A stretch of DNA of 64,000 nt, taken from JBFHRE01 sp036745195. GTDB lineage: Bacteria > Actinomycetota > Acidimicrobiia > Spongiisociales > ZC4RG35. Where the stretch lies: NCBI GenBank assembly GCA_036745195.1, contig DAIOGO010000001.1, positions 1 through 64,000 on the forward strand, read 5' to 3'. How positions within the stretch are numbered: position 1 is the first letter of the stretch; every line of letters starts with the position of its first letter. Positions 49,865 to 58,175 of the stretch are shown here, in pieces. Under the pieces are notes generated by a model, which did no database searches, had not been told where the DNA came from, and saw only the letters and a list, made by a program, of their open reading frames with translations. The translations under genes were made by a program, and so were the position numbers.

Positions 49865-50637
49865 CCCTCTCGTCCGTGCCGGCGACGAAACTCGCGCGCC
49901 AGCTCCCGATAGGCAATGGCTCCCCGACTCATGTTGTCGAACGTCTCGATGGGCTCGCCGAAGGATGGGGCCTCCGAGAGACGCACCGAGCGCGGAATCA
50001 CCGTCCGGTAGGCCGCATCACCAAAGTGCCGCCGGACCTGTTCCATGACGTCCTTGGCCAGTTTGGTTCGAGCGTCGAACATCGTGAGGACCGCGCCCCC
50101 GATCTCCAGGTTCGGATTGAGAGAATTCTTGATCAGGTCGATGTTGCGCATCAACTGAGACAGCCCTTCCAGTGCGTAGTACTCGCACTGGATCGGGATC
50201 ATCACCTCATCGGCGGCGGCGAGTGCGTTGACCGTCAACAGCCCCAGGGACGGGGGACAGTCGACCACGATGAATTCGTAGTCCTCGAGCACCGGCTTGA
50301 GCGCCATTCGCAGCCGCTGTTCTCGGGAGAACACCGACACGAGCTCGATTTCCGCTCCGGCCAGGTCGATCGTCGCCGGGACGAGGAAGAGATCACGCAC
50401 CGAGGTTGGCTCGATCGCGTCCTCCATCGCCAACTCCTTCAAAAGTACGTCATAGATCGATCGAGTGATGTTCTTGCGCTCGACCCCGACCCCGGATGAG
50501 GCGTTCCCCTGCGGGTCGAGGTCGACCAGCAACACCCGTTCGCCCTGCAGGGCAAGGCCGGCCGACAGATTGATCGCGGTGGTGGATTTGCCGACCCCAC
50601 CCTTCTGATTTGTAATGGTGACCACGGTGGCGGTCAT
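49861..50637 (-). CDS. parA: Chromosome partition ATPase ParA (Soj)
   Basis: A 258-residue deviant-Walker ATPase: VVTITNQKGGVGKSTTAINLSAGLA (Walker A with signature lysine), VLLVDLDPQGNASSGVG, FIVVDCPPSLGLLTVNAL, and QCEYYALEGLSQLMRNI. It binds DNA non-specifically and moves ParB-parS complexes. It forms an operon with rsmG upstream and parB downstream. Confidence 0.96.
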   Translation of the reverse strand: MTATVVTITNQKGGVGKSTTAINLSAGLALQGERVLLVDLDPQGNASSGVGVERKNITRSIYDVLLKELAMEDAIEPTSVRDLFLVPATIDLAGAEIELVSVFSREQRLRMALKPVLEDYEFIVVDCPPSLGLLTVNALAAADEVMIPIQCEYYALEGLSQLMRNIDLIKNSLNPNLEIGGAVLTMFDARTKLAKDVMEQVRRHFGDAAYRTVIPRSVRLSEAPSFGEPIETFDNMSRGAIAYRELAREFRRRHGREG

Positions 50638-50653
50638 TGATACCTCTTCTCTC

Positions 50654-51253
50654 CTAGCGGTCCATCATAAGGACCCAGGACACCGGTTCAAGGATCCCCA
50701 CCCCGACCTCCCTGGTCGAGAATCCCGGGACCGACAATTCTGCCACCCGTGAGCCGAGAACCACTCCATACCCACCGGGTGCGACCAGTCGATGCAGAGA
50801 TTGGAGAACCCGGCCGGGTGCGGCGAGACCGCGAGCCACCACCACGTCGAAGATGCCCTCGAGATCATTGACATCTCCCTGCATCACGGTCACGTTGGGC
50901 AATCCCAACACCCGGGTGGCACGCTTCAACAGCCGGCAACGCGCCCCGGATCGGTCAAACAACGTCACCGTCGCGCTCGGATAGAGGATCGCCAATGGAA
51001 TCCCGGGCAACCCTACCCCGGACCCGAGATCGGCGATCGAGGAGGGTCGGAGTGGATGCCAACATTCGGCCACCGCCAGCGAGTCTGCGAGGTGCCGATT
51101 GTCGAGACGATCGGCTTCCTCCGGTCCCAACCCGCCTGCCGCTGCAGCTTCTGAGGTCAACCAGTCCCCGTACTGGCCGATCGCACTAGCCATCTCGGTC
51201 GTCCCTCCTAGCCGGAGGATCATCTGTGTGCTGAGCGGAAACAGTTCGTCCAC
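50654..51253 (-). CDS. rsmG: 16S rRNA (guanine527-N7)-methyltransferase RsmG
   Basis: A 199-residue SAM methyltransferase: DRLDNRHLADSLAVAECW, motif I IADLGSGVGLPGIPLAIL, then VTLFDRSGARCRLLKRATRVLGLPNVTV and DVVVARGLAAPGRVL. Loss of this enzyme commonly gives low-level streptomycin resistance in other bacteria. It starts at GTG 51253 without a clear ribosome-binding site; a later ATG is possible. It precedes parA by 16 bp, the usual actinobacterial order. Confidence 0.93.
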   Translation of the reverse strand: MDELFPLSTQMILRLGGTTEMASAIGQYGDWLTSEAAAAGGLGPEEADRLDNRHLADSLAVAECWHPLRPSSIADLGSGVGLPGIPLAILYPSATVTLFDRSGARCRLLKRATRVLGLPNVTVMQGDVNDLEGIFDVVVARGLAAPGRVLQSLHRLVAPGGYGVVLGSRVAELSVPGFSTREVGVGILEPVSWVLMMDR

Positions 51254-51281
51254 AGTGGAGAGGGTAGACAGGAGTTACACG

Positions 51282-51295
51282 TTTCACGTGAAACT
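51282..51295. promoter_or_regulatory. parS site 1
   Basis: The perfect palindrome GTTTCACGTGAAAC is the core of the near-universal ParB-binding site. It lies 29 bp upstream of the rsmG start, in the same operon leader as parA-parB, and 52 bp from a second identical copy. Confidence 0.95.
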
Positions 51296-51333
51296 TCTGG
51301 CGGTGGGTCCTGGCCGCGCGTTCGGGGGTCACC

Positions 51334-51347
51334 GTTTCACGTGAAAC
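51334..51347. promoter_or_regulatory. parS site 2
   Basis: A second exact GTTTCACGTGAAAC. The 52-bp centre-to-centre spacing is close to five helical turns, placing both sites on the same face of the DNA. Confidence 0.95.
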
Positions 51348-51390
51348 TCCGATCCGTGGAGGACCGCAACCACCAGTTGGCTGCGCAAGC

Positions 51391-51420
51391 AGAAGGGGCG
51401 CCCGTCGGGGCGCCCCTTCT
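51391..51420 (-). terminator. Terminator after the rpmH-to-jag operon
   Basis: A perfect 13-bp inverted repeat (arms 51391-51403 and 51408-51420, AGAAGGGGCGCCC and its complement) with loop GTCG, 22 bp beyond the jag stop on the minus strand. It isolates jag from the rsmG-parA-parB operon and the parS sites. Confidence 0.88.
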
Positions 51421-51442
51421 TGTTTGAGTCTCGAGCGAACCG

Positions 51443-52357
51443 TCACTCCTCTTCGGAGCCGGCGCTCTCCTCCTCCGCCGGCGCTTCTACCGCCTCCGCC
51501 GCAGCCGCCACCGGAGCAATCGCCGAGATCACCACGTATCTGCGCGGTGATTCGCCCTCCGAGTACGACCGGACGCCTTCGTGGCTCCCGACGGCGTCAT
51601 GGATCACCTTGCGATCCGCCGCACTCATCGGCTCCAATACGACCTCTCCGCCCTCGCTCAACACCTGGGCGATCAACTGATTGGCGTAGATGCCCAGCGC
51701 TTGCCGCCGACGGTCGGCATGACCAGCGATGTCGAGTCTGACCCTGGCGCCGGCGTCGGTCCGGCGCAGAATGACGGTCTTGGTGATCTCGTGGATGGCC
51801 TCGATGACCGAACCGCGGGGTCCGACCATCGCCTCGGTCTGATCACCCACCACGTTTGCGACGATCGTCTCCTCCTCGATCGTGACTTCGACGGTGCCGT
51901 CCAAGCCGAACGCCCCCACCAGGCCCTCGAGAAACTCGCGAACCACATCTGCCTGTTCCTGGGTAGGCGCCGCCTGCTCCATTGATCTCTCCCTCCGGTC
52001 ATCACGCCGCCCACGCTCTTCCGGGCGCGGCTGAGCTGCACGTTCACGTTGTTGTCTGGGTTGCTCCCGCCGGTTGCTCTGCGGTCGCTGGTTCTGCTGG
52101 CGCGATTGGCGGGGCGCAACCTCGGTCTGCCCATCCGATCCGGATTCGCCGCCCTTCTTTCGCCGCCGGCGCTTTCGACCGGACGGTCGAGGCTTGATCC
52201 GCACGACGGCATCTTTGCCCCCGATACCGAGAAAGCCCTTCTCGCCTTCGCTCACGACCTCGACGATTGCCTGGTCGACATTCTCCAGACCGAGCTCTTT
52301 GAGCCCGAATTCGACGGCCACCGCCACCGTCTTGCCGCTGACTTCCACCCATTCCAC
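51443..52357 (-). CDS. jag: RNA-binding protein Jag/KhpB
   Basis: A 304-residue protein with a Jag-N domain (MEWVEVSGKTVAVAVEFGLKELGLENVDQAIVEVVSEGEKGFLGIGGKDAVVRIK), a long Arg/Lys/Gln-rich disordered linker (about residues 55-135), a KH domain (FGLDGTVEVTIEEETIVANVVGDQTEAMVGPRGSVIEAI) and a C-terminal R3H domain (LSEGGEVVLEPMSAADRKVIHDAVGSHEGVRSYSEG), plus an acidic tail. KhpB proteins bind RNA and influence cell division and elongation. It is last in rpmH-rnpA-yidD-yidC-jag, 3 bp after yidC. Confidence 0.93.
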   Translation of the reverse strand: MEWVEVSGKTVAVAVEFGLKELGLENVDQAIVEVVSEGEKGFLGIGGKDAVVRIKPRPSGRKRRRRKKGGESGSDGQTEVAPRQSRQQNQRPQSNRREQPRQQRERAAQPRPEERGRRDDRRERSMEQAAPTQEQADVVREFLEGLVGAFGLDGTVEVTIEEETIVANVVGDQTEAMVGPRGSVIEAIHEITKTVILRRTDAGARVRLDIAGHADRRRQALGIYANQLIAQVLSEGGEVVLEPMSAADRKVIHDAVGSHEGVRSYSEGESPRRYVVISAIAPVAAAAEAVEAPAEEESAGSEEE

Positions 52358-52360
52358 GGG

Positions 52361-53248
52361 TTATCTCCTCTTCCGCCGCTGCTGCTTCTTGGAGGACACC
52401 GGGTGGGGCTTCTTCGAGCCCTCCACCACCGGTGTCGTATCCTTCCCCTTTTCGACCGCCGCCATGCCGGGAGCGGGATGAGGCCGCCCGTCGATGGCGA
52501 AGATCGCGAACTGCTGGCCGAGACGGAACAAGTTCGACGTCGTCCAGTAGAGAACCAGGCCGGCAGGGAAGTTCCACGACACGAACCCCAGCATCACCGG
52601 CATGAATCGGGTGATGGCCTGTTGTGTCTGCTGCTGCTGGCGTTGCTGCGGTGTGAGATCCTGAGTGCTGGCATTGGAGCCCCGCTGGGCGTGCCACATC
52701 TGGAAGTACTGGGTGGCGATCATGAGAACGAGCATCAGCACGTACGGAATGGCGGTCACCACTGCCGACCTGATCCCGTTGCTCATGTTGAGGGAGAGGT
52801 CCATTCCCAGAAAACGTTGCGGGCCACCCCGGACTGCCGCCAGCAGGGCGGATTCCGCCGGCAGGAACACGGCCTCGACGTCCTTTCCGGTGGAGATCTC
52901 AGAGACATTCTGGAGGACACGGAACAGCGCGAACCAGATCGGCATCTGCACCAGAATCGGTAGCAGGCACCCCCCGGGAGTGGCTCCTGCCTCGCGCTGT
53001 GCCCGCATCAGCTCCTTCTGCATCTTCTCGGGTTCGTCCTTGAGTTCCTTCTGGATGCGTTTGATCTCCGGCGCCACTGCCTGAAAGGCCCTGGTCGAGC
53101 GGGTCTGCTTCAACGTCAAGGGGAACAGGAGGATGTTGATGGTGACGGTCAGCAGGATGATGGCCAACCCAAACGATGGTATGAGGTCGTAATAGAACGA
53201 CAACAACCATCCAATCCCTTGTTCGATGTAGCGGAATAGCTGGCCCAC
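52361..53248 (-). CDS. yidC: Membrane protein insertase YidC
   Basis: A 295-residue YidC/Oxa1 insertase of the short, non-proteobacterial type. It has a first helix (PSFGLAIILLTVTINILLFPL), the conserved positively charged cytoplasmic loop (TRAFQAVAPEIKRIQKELKDEPEKMQKELM), and further hydrophobic segments around 95-115, 165-185 and 215-245. The C-terminus is basic (SSKKQQRRKRR), as in ribosome-binding YidC2 types. It lies between yidD (4-bp gap) and jag. Confidence 0.95.
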   Translation of the reverse strand: MGQLFRYIEQGIGWLLSFYYDLIPSFGLAIILLTVTINILLFPLTLKQTRSTRAFQAVAPEIKRIQKELKDEPEKMQKELMRAQREAGATPGGCLLPILVQMPIWFALFRVLQNVSEISTGKDVEAVFLPAESALLAAVRGGPQRFLGMDLSLNMSNGIRSAVVTAIPYVLMLVLMIATQYFQMWHAQRGSNASTQDLTPQQRQQQQTQQAITRFMPVMLGFVSWNFPAGLVLYWTTSNLFRLGQQFAIFAIDGRPHPAPGMAAVEKGKDTTPVVEGSKKPHPVSSKKQQRRKRR

Positions 53249-53252
53249 GAGT

Positions 53253-53507
53253 TCATGACCCCCATCGGGTAGGTACCGGATCGAAACCCGACGATCCGAA
53301 TGGATGACATCTTCCCAGCCGGCGGATGGCGAGGATCCCGCCCCTGACGATCCCGAAGCGACCCAACGCCTCGATCGCGTAGGACGAGCAGGAAGGGGAG
53401 AACCGGCAATTCCTTCCCAGCAGGGGACTGAGGACGAGTTGATAGAGCCGAATCGGGACGGCGGCGATAACGCCCGTCAACCGCTTCTTCTCTCGATCCG
53501 TCGTCAT
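53253..53507 (-). CDS. yidD: Membrane protein insertion efficiency factor YidD
   Basis: An 84-residue YidD: VPIRLYQLVLSPLLGRNCRFSPSCSSYAIEALGRFGIVRGGILAIRRLGRCHPFGSSGFDPVP. The conserved Cys residues and the HPF...G-DPVP ending are intact. It overlaps the rnpA stop by 4 bp and assists YidC-dependent insertion. Confidence 0.95.
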   Translation of the reverse strand: MTTDREKKRLTGVIAAVPIRLYQLVLSPLLGRNCRFSPSCSSYAIEALGRFGIVRGGILAIRRLGRCHPFGSSGFDPVPTRWGS

Positions 53508-53830
53508 CTTCCTGCTCCCTGGGCTCCGTAGGCCACCGCCGTCCGCAACCCTTCTACCATTTCCTGGAAGGCCACCTCGACCGCTCCAGGGCGGGCAATC
53601 ACCACATAATCGAACCCGACCGCCAGTTCCAAGGCCGCCAGAGCGTGGCGGATTCGGCGTCTGGCCCGGTTGCGGGCGACTGCACCACCTATTCGCCGAC
53701 CGACGACCAGCCCAACCCGAACCGCCTGGAGGTCGTTGGGGTTGATGATGATCGTCAGCGGTCCCCGATTGCGGCGGACACCGGAATCGAGGACCTTGGA
53801 GAAAGCTTGGCGGCCGCTGAGCGGAAGCAC
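53504..53830 (-). CDS. rnpA: Ribonuclease P protein component
   Basis: A 108-residue basic protein that assists the RNase P RNA in maturing tRNA 5' ends. The signature RNRARRRIRHALAAL (RNR motif) is preceded by VGLVVGRRIGGAVA. It starts 10 bp after the rpmH stop. The RNase P RNA gene itself is not in this window. Confidence 0.94.
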   Translation of the reverse strand: MLPLSGRQAFSKVLDSGVRRNRGPLTIIINPNDLQAVRVGLVVGRRIGGAVARNRARRRIRHALAALELAVGFDYVVIARPGAVEVAFQEMVEGLRTAVAYGAQGAGR

Positions 53831-53840
53831 CCGACCGCGG

Positions 53841-53975
53841 TCAGGCGGCGAGACGCTTGCGACCCTTGTCGCGCCGGGACTTCACGATGGCTCGTCCCGA
53901 GCGGGTCTGCATGCGGTGCCGAAAGCCGTGCTTGCGCTTGCGGCGTCGGACTTTTGGCTGATAGGTACGTTTCAT
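53841..53975 (-). CDS. rpmH: Ribosomal protein bL34
   Basis: A 44-residue protein, MKRTYQPKVRRRKRKHGFRH followed by RMQTRSGRAIVKSRRDKGRKRLAA, the invariant bL34 pattern. Missed by length-based calling but certain from sequence and from its place before rnpA. It is preceded by a good promoter. Confidence 0.98.
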   Translation of the reverse strand: MKRTYQPKVRRRKRKHGFRHRMQTRSGRAIVKSRRDKGRKRLAA

Positions 53976-54405
53976 GAAGAGATCCAGATCTGGGGATTGA
54001 CCGATGAAGGCTACGGACTCGGGTTCCTCTTTGTCAAAGCCTGAGCAGTCCGCGACAAATTGGGCAAGGACGCGAAAAGTCGATTATCGCCCTGAGCCGC
54101 CATTCTCCCGCTCGCCGGTCCATCGTCCTCGGCCTCCAGGTTCTGCTGAGCAGGCATTTCGCGCCCGATGACCCCCGCGGAACCGGGCTCCAAGTCAGGA
54201 TTCCGCGCTCTTGACCGGCCCGCTCCGGTTGTTTTACGGTGCCCTCCACGACCACTGCCCAGGTTGACACTTCCCTCCTGGCCCGGCGGTTGGACGCGCC
54301 CGTCGGTTCACCGGCGAGCGCCGGACGAGAACGGTTTTTCATGGCGTTGTCCACACTTGTGGATGGACATGTGGACAACGCGGCGGGTGGAGAGAGAGGA
54401 GACTC
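53976..54405. promoter_or_regulatory. 430-bp rpmH-dnaA intergenic region with DnaA boxes
   Basis: No gene is supported. It contains the rpmH promoter on the minus strand and, near dnaA, a tight cluster of DnaA-box-like sites: TTGTCCACA (54347-54355), TTGTGGATG (54357-54365) and TGTGGACAA (54370-54378). The first and third are exact copies of the high-G+C actinobacterial box in opposite orientations. The cluster ends 28 bp before the dnaA start, so it probably mediates dnaA autoregulation and may be part of the origin. Confidence 0.75.
54008..54037 (-). promoter_or_regulatory. Promoter of rpmH-rnpA-yidD-yidC-jag
   Basis: On the minus strand TTGACA (54037-54032), an 18-bp spacer and TAGCCT (54013-54008) make a plausible housekeeping promoter, with transcription starting near 54000, about 25 nt before the rpmH ATG. 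The consensus -35 makes it stronger than most candidates here. Confidence 0.6.
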
Positions 54406-55785
54406 TTGGTGGTGGACGCGCAACACTTCGAAGGGGTCGATGCATCGGATCAATTCCAACGAACCCTCCGGGACAGCGCCAATCCCGCCACCTGGCAGAC
54501 CTGGTTCTCGCGGCTCCGGATCGAGCGCCGGCCCGACGGGTACACGGTGGTCGCCCCCTCGGACTTCCACCTCCATTGGATCCTCGACAAACACCAGCAG
54601 TCGATCCAGGCAGCGTTTTCGACTGCCTACGGTCCTGATGCCGTCCTCCGCTTCGAGGCGGCCCTCGACGATCTCGAGATCGACGATCCCGATGTGGTCC
54701 GCAGCCCGGTCGATCCGGAGAAGGGTCACCAACCGGAGCTCCCGATGCAGCCGGAGCAACTGGCCCGCCTCATCAAGAAATACCGGTTCGAGTCTTTCGT
54801 CGTCGGTCAGTCGAATCGGTTCGCGCACGCGGCGGCGATGGCGGTGGGGGAGACGCCCGGCACCCGCTACAACCCGCTCTTCATCTACGGAGGCGCCGGG
54901 CTCGGCAAAACCCACCTGCTCCACGCCATCGGGCATCTCGCCCTCGAGCTCTACCCGGACCTCTCGGTCCGATACGTGTCCTCCGAGACCTTCTTCACCG
55001 AGTTCATCGACGGGATCCGCAAGAAGCGGATGGACGACTTCAAACAGCGGTACCGAACCACCGACATCCTCCTCCTCGACGACATCCAGTTCTTCGAAGG
55101 CAAGGAACAGATGCTCGAGGAGTTCTTCCACACCTTCAACACCCTCTACGAGACGGGCAAGCAACTCGTGATCAGCTCGGACCGGGCGCCCCGCCACCTC
55201 TCCACACTGGAGGATCGGCTCAGGAGCCGCTTCGAGTGGGGGCTGATCACCGACATTCAGCCACCCGATGTCGAGACTCGCCTCGCCATCCTGAAGAGGA
55301 ATGCCGAGTTCTGTCCTACCCCGGTGCCGGCCGACGTCCTCCATCACATCGCCACCCTCGTCTCGGACAACATCCGCGAGCTGGAGGGGACCCTCACCAG
55401 GGTCACGGCCTTTGCCTCGCTCACGGGTCAACACGTGACCCTCGACCTGGCCGAAACCGTGCTTCAGGATCTGCTCCCCGGCCAGTCCAAGCGCACGATC
55501 GACGGGCCCCGCATCCTCGACGAGGCTGCCTCCGACTTCGGCTTTGCGATCGAAGAGCTGCGCGGGCCCTCGCGCCGTCAGCCGCTGGTCCTCAGCCGTC
55601 AGATCGCCATGTACCTGTGCCGGGAGCTGACCGACCTGTCGCTGCCGCGGATCGGGGACCTCTTCGGTGGTCGCGATCACACCACCGTGCTCCACGGTGT
55701 CGAGAAGATCCGCAAGCTCATGCAGACCGACCGGGCGGTCTATGACAAGGTCACCGAGCTCTCCCAACGGCTGAGGAAAACGTGA
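54406..55785 (+). CDS. dnaA: Chromosomal replication initiator DnaA
   Basis: Binds DnaA boxes and melts the origin. The 459-residue protein has domain I (FQRTLRDSANPATWQTWFSRLRIERR), a short domain II, the AAA+ domain (NPLFIYGGAGLGKTHLLHAIGH Walker A, ILLLDDIQFFEGKEQ Walker B, ISSDRAPRHL, LRSRFEWGL sensor/arginine-finger region) and domain IV with LPRIGDLFGGRDHTTVLHGVEKI. Domain II is much shorter than in Streptomyces. The start is TTG 54406, preceded by GAGAGAGAGGAG; GTG 54409 and 54412 are alternatives. Confidence 0.97.
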   Translation: MVVDAQHFEGVDASDQFQRTLRDSANPATWQTWFSRLRIERRPDGYTVVAPSDFHLHWILDKHQQSIQAAFSTAYGPDAVLRFEAALDDLEIDDPDVVRSPVDPEKGHQPELPMQPEQLARLIKKYRFESFVVGQSNRFAHAAAMAVGETPGTRYNPLFIYGGAGLGKTHLLHAIGHLALELYPDLSVRYVSSETFFTEFIDGIRKKRMDDFKQRYRTTDILLLDDIQFFEGKEQMLEEFFHTFNTLYETGKQLVISSDRAPRHLSTLEDRLRSRFEWGLITDIQPPDVETRLAILKRNAEFCPTPVPADVLHHIATLVSDNIRELEGTLTRVTAFASLTGQHVTLDLAETVLQDLLPGQSKRTIDGPRILDEAASDFGFAIEELRGPSRRQPLVLSRQIAMYLCRELTDLSLPRIGDLFGGRDHTTVLHGVEKIRKLMQTDRAVYDKVTELSQRLRKT

Positions 55786-55997
55786 GTAACTCCTGTGGAT
55801 CATCCGGGAGTTACCCCCAGTCGCCGGCACCCCCCTGCCGGTGCCCTGTGAACATCCTCCCGATCCTCCACAGCCTCGCCTCCGAGAATCCGGCGTAATT
55901 TCAACTCCCGAAGCGAATCGTCCACAATCCACACCACCTACTACTGCTACTTCTGATTTGATAGATAAGAAAGAAAGAAGAAGAAGGAAGGACAACT
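55786..55997. other. Probable replication origin oriC
   Basis: The 212-bp dnaA-dnaN spacer has the features of an actinobacterial origin. DnaA-box-like 9-mers with one or two mismatches occur at TGTGGATCA (55794-55802), TCCTCCACA (about 55863), TCGTCCACA (55918-55926) and CAATCCACA (55925-55933). GTAACTCC and GGAGTTAC (55786-55793, 55807-55814) form an inverted repeat whose loop is the first box. From about 55930 to 55995 the DNA becomes conspicuously A+T-rich, the only such stretch in the region, and could be the unwinding element. The dnaN ribosome-binding site (GGAAGGA) lies within its end. Confidence 0.75.
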
Positions 55998-57080
55998 GTG
56001 CGTATCAGAGCCGAGCGTGACGATCTGGGGGATGTGTTCGCCCGCGCCAACCGTGCAGTCGGTCCACGTGCTGCTCTCCCCGTGCTGCAAGGGTTGTTGT
56101 GCGAGGTGTCGGGTGGAACCCTTCAGGTCACCGGCACCGATCTCGAGATGACCGTCCGCACCCAACTCGGAGTCGAGGTTCTGCAGGAGGGACGAGCCGT
56201 GATCCCCGGGAAACTCCTGGAGCAGGCGGTCCGGCGTATGCCCAAGGGCCCGGTCACGATCGGAGCCGAAGAGGGTGAGGTGGAGATCCTCGGGAAGGGC
56301 CCCCGTTTTGGGCTCAGGCTTCTCTCCGCCGACGACTTCCCGTCGGTCGACACCACCCCGGCGGGCGGCACCGAGGTCGACGGCGACCGGTTGGCCCAGG
56401 CGGTGTCCCAGGTGGCGGTAGCCGCTTCGAGCGACGGGGCTCGACCCATCATCACCGGCGTCTTGTTCGAATCCACCGAAGCCGGCGTCCGCCTGGTGGC
56501 CACCGACTCATACCGGTTGGCGGTGTGTGACCTGGAAGGACTCGGGATCGAGGGTTCTGGCCTCATCCCGGCCCGGGGGCTGAAGGAGTTGCCGCGGACC
56601 ATCGGTTCGAGCAAGGTGAGGGTCGATCTGTCCGGGCGAGAGGGGGTGTTCGGATCCGATCGGGGCACGCTCCGGTTGAGGATGATCGAGGGAGCTTTCC
56701 CCAAGTACCGGACCCTCCTCCCCGAGTCCTACCCCAATCAGGTCATCGTCTCGAAGGAGTCCCTCCTCGAGGCATTGGGTCGGGTGGCGCTGGTCGCCGA
56801 GGATCACATCCCGGTTCGGCTCCGCATTTCCGAGGGAGGGGTGGAGATCGCCGTGAGCCGGCAGGACGTCGGTGGCGAGACCGAACACCTCAGTGGTGAG
56901 TACAAGGGCGAGGCCGACGAGGTGACGATCGCCTTCAATCCTCGCTATCTGGCCGACGGGGTGACCGCGGTGAACAGCGAACACGTCCGCATCCAGGTGA
57001 TCGACAGCCTCAAACCGAGTGTCATCGATTCGCTCGACGACCCGGCATTTCTCTACCTGCTCATGCCGGTTCGCATCTGA
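55998..57080 (+). CDS. dnaN: DNA polymerase III sliding clamp (beta)
   Basis: A 360-residue clamp built of three similar domains: MRIRAERDDLGDVFARANRAV, the middle domain with FPSVDTTP and GVLFESTEAGVRLVATDSYRLAVCDL, and the C-terminal domain ending in FLYLLMPVRI, the conserved MPMR-type end. It starts at GTG 55998 next to the origin. recF begins directly after the stop. Confidence 0.97.
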   Translation: MRIRAERDDLGDVFARANRAVGPRAALPVLQGLLCEVSGGTLQVTGTDLEMTVRTQLGVEVLQEGRAVIPGKLLEQAVRRMPKGPVTIGAEEGEVEILGKGPRFGLRLLSADDFPSVDTTPAGGTEVDGDRLAQAVSQVAVAASSDGARPIITGVLFESTEAGVRLVATDSYRLAVCDLEGLGIEGSGLIPARGLKELPRTIGSSKVRVDLSGREGVFGSDRGTLRLRMIEGAFPKYRTLLPESYPNQVIVSKESLLEALGRVALVAEDHIPVRLRISEGGVEIAVSRQDVGGETEHLSGEYKGEADEVTIAFNPRYLADGVTAVNSEHVRIQVIDSLKPSVIDSLDDPAFLYLLMPVRI

Positions 57081-58175
57081 ATGCGGCTTGGCTGGATCGC
57101 CATAACCGGCTTCCGGTCCCATCACAGCCTGGAGTGGCATCCCGATTCGGATACCAACCTGATCGTCGGCAAGAACGGGGCCGGAAAGACCAACCTCCTC
57201 GAGGGGATCGGATATCTCGCCACGCTCCGGTCGTTTCGGGGGGCCCCCGACGAGAGCCTGGTCGAGTACGAGGCGGACTCGGCGGTCACCCGGGGGGAGG
57301 TGGAGGGCTTCGACACCAAGACGCTCATCGAGATCGAGATTCGGCGGCGGGGCGGCCGGCGCGCCCTGGTCAACCGGCAGCGGTTGGCTCGCACCACAGA
57401 TCTCCTCGGCTACATCCGGTTGGTGGCCTTCCTCCCCGAGGACCTGGAGATCGTCAAGGGCGGCCCGTCGGAGCGGCGGCGCCTGCTCGACGATCTGGCG
57501 GTGCAGGTGTGGCCGGCCAGCCACCTCGAGCAGATGGAATTCGATCGTTCCCTGCGGCAACGGAATGCGTTCCTGAAGCAGGGGGACCGTGACACCACGA
57601 CGCTGGGGGTGTGGGACGAGCGCCTCGCCCAGGCGGCCGGGAAGATCGCGGCCCGACGGGCCCGTATCGTCGGCCTGCTGATGGGGACGGTCGACGGGGC
57701 GTACCGGCGAATCGCCGGCAGTGATGCCAGGATCGGCTTCGAGTTGTTGTCCGACTGGGGGGGCTCGCTCGACCTCAAGACCACCTCGGCCGAGTTCACC
57801 GACCGCTGCCGGGAGGCCCTCGAGAAGGGGAGGCGCGCCGACCAGGAACGCCGGATCACCCTGTGGGGCCCGCACCGTGACGACCCGATGCTGATTCTCG
57901 ACGGACATGACCTGCGTTATCACGGGAGCCAGGGAGAGCAGAGAACGGCCGTGCTGGCGCTCCGCCTGGCAGGTCACCGGGTGATCGAGGATGTGGTGGG
58001 AGAGCCACCGATCCTGTTGCTCGACGACGTCTTCTCCGAACTCGACGCCGACCGGTCGTCGGCGCTGGCGTCGGCGCTGCCCGATCACGGCCAGGCCTTC
58101 GTCTCGACCGCCGACCGGCGGGACGTGCCCCTCGAGGGGCGAGCGTGGCACCTCGAGGGAGGAATCATCTCATGA
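57081..58175 (+). CDS. recF: DNA recombination/repair protein RecF
   Basis: An SMC-like ATPase that loads RecA at gaps. The 364-residue protein has Walker A IVGKNGAGKTNLLEGIGYLATLRSFRGA, the LLDDLAVQVWP region, the ABC signature HGSQGEQRTAVLALRLA and Walker B PPILLLDDVFSELD. It starts on the base after the dnaN stop and overlaps the DUF721 gene by 4 bp. Confidence 0.96.
   Translation: MRLGWIAITGFRSHHSLEWHPDSDTNLIVGKNGAGKTNLLEGIGYLATLRSFRGAPDESLVEYEADSAVTRGEVEGFDTKTLIEIEIRRRGGRRALVNRQRLARTTDLLGYIRLVAFLPEDLEIVKGGPSERRRLLDDLAVQVWPASHLEQMEFDRSLRQRNAFLKQGDRDTTTLGVWDERLAQAAGKIAARRARIVGLLMGTVDGAYRRIAGSDARIGFELLSDWGGSLDLKTTSAEFTDRCREALEKGRRADQERRITLWGPHRDDPMLILDGHDLRYHGSQGEQRTAVLALRLAGHRVIEDVVGEPPILLLDDVFSELDADRSSALASALPDHGQAFVSTADRRDVPLEGRAWHLEGGIIS

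Noticed and set aside
55786..55814. Inverted repeat after dnaA as a transcription terminator
   Set aside because: The 8-bp arms flank a 13-nt loop that is itself a DnaA-box-like site, and there is no T tract; it fits an origin element better.
54034..55995. 653-codon minus-strand frame across dnaA
   Set aside because: A shadow of dnaA created by high third-position G+C; composition is Arg/Gly/His-rich with no domain.
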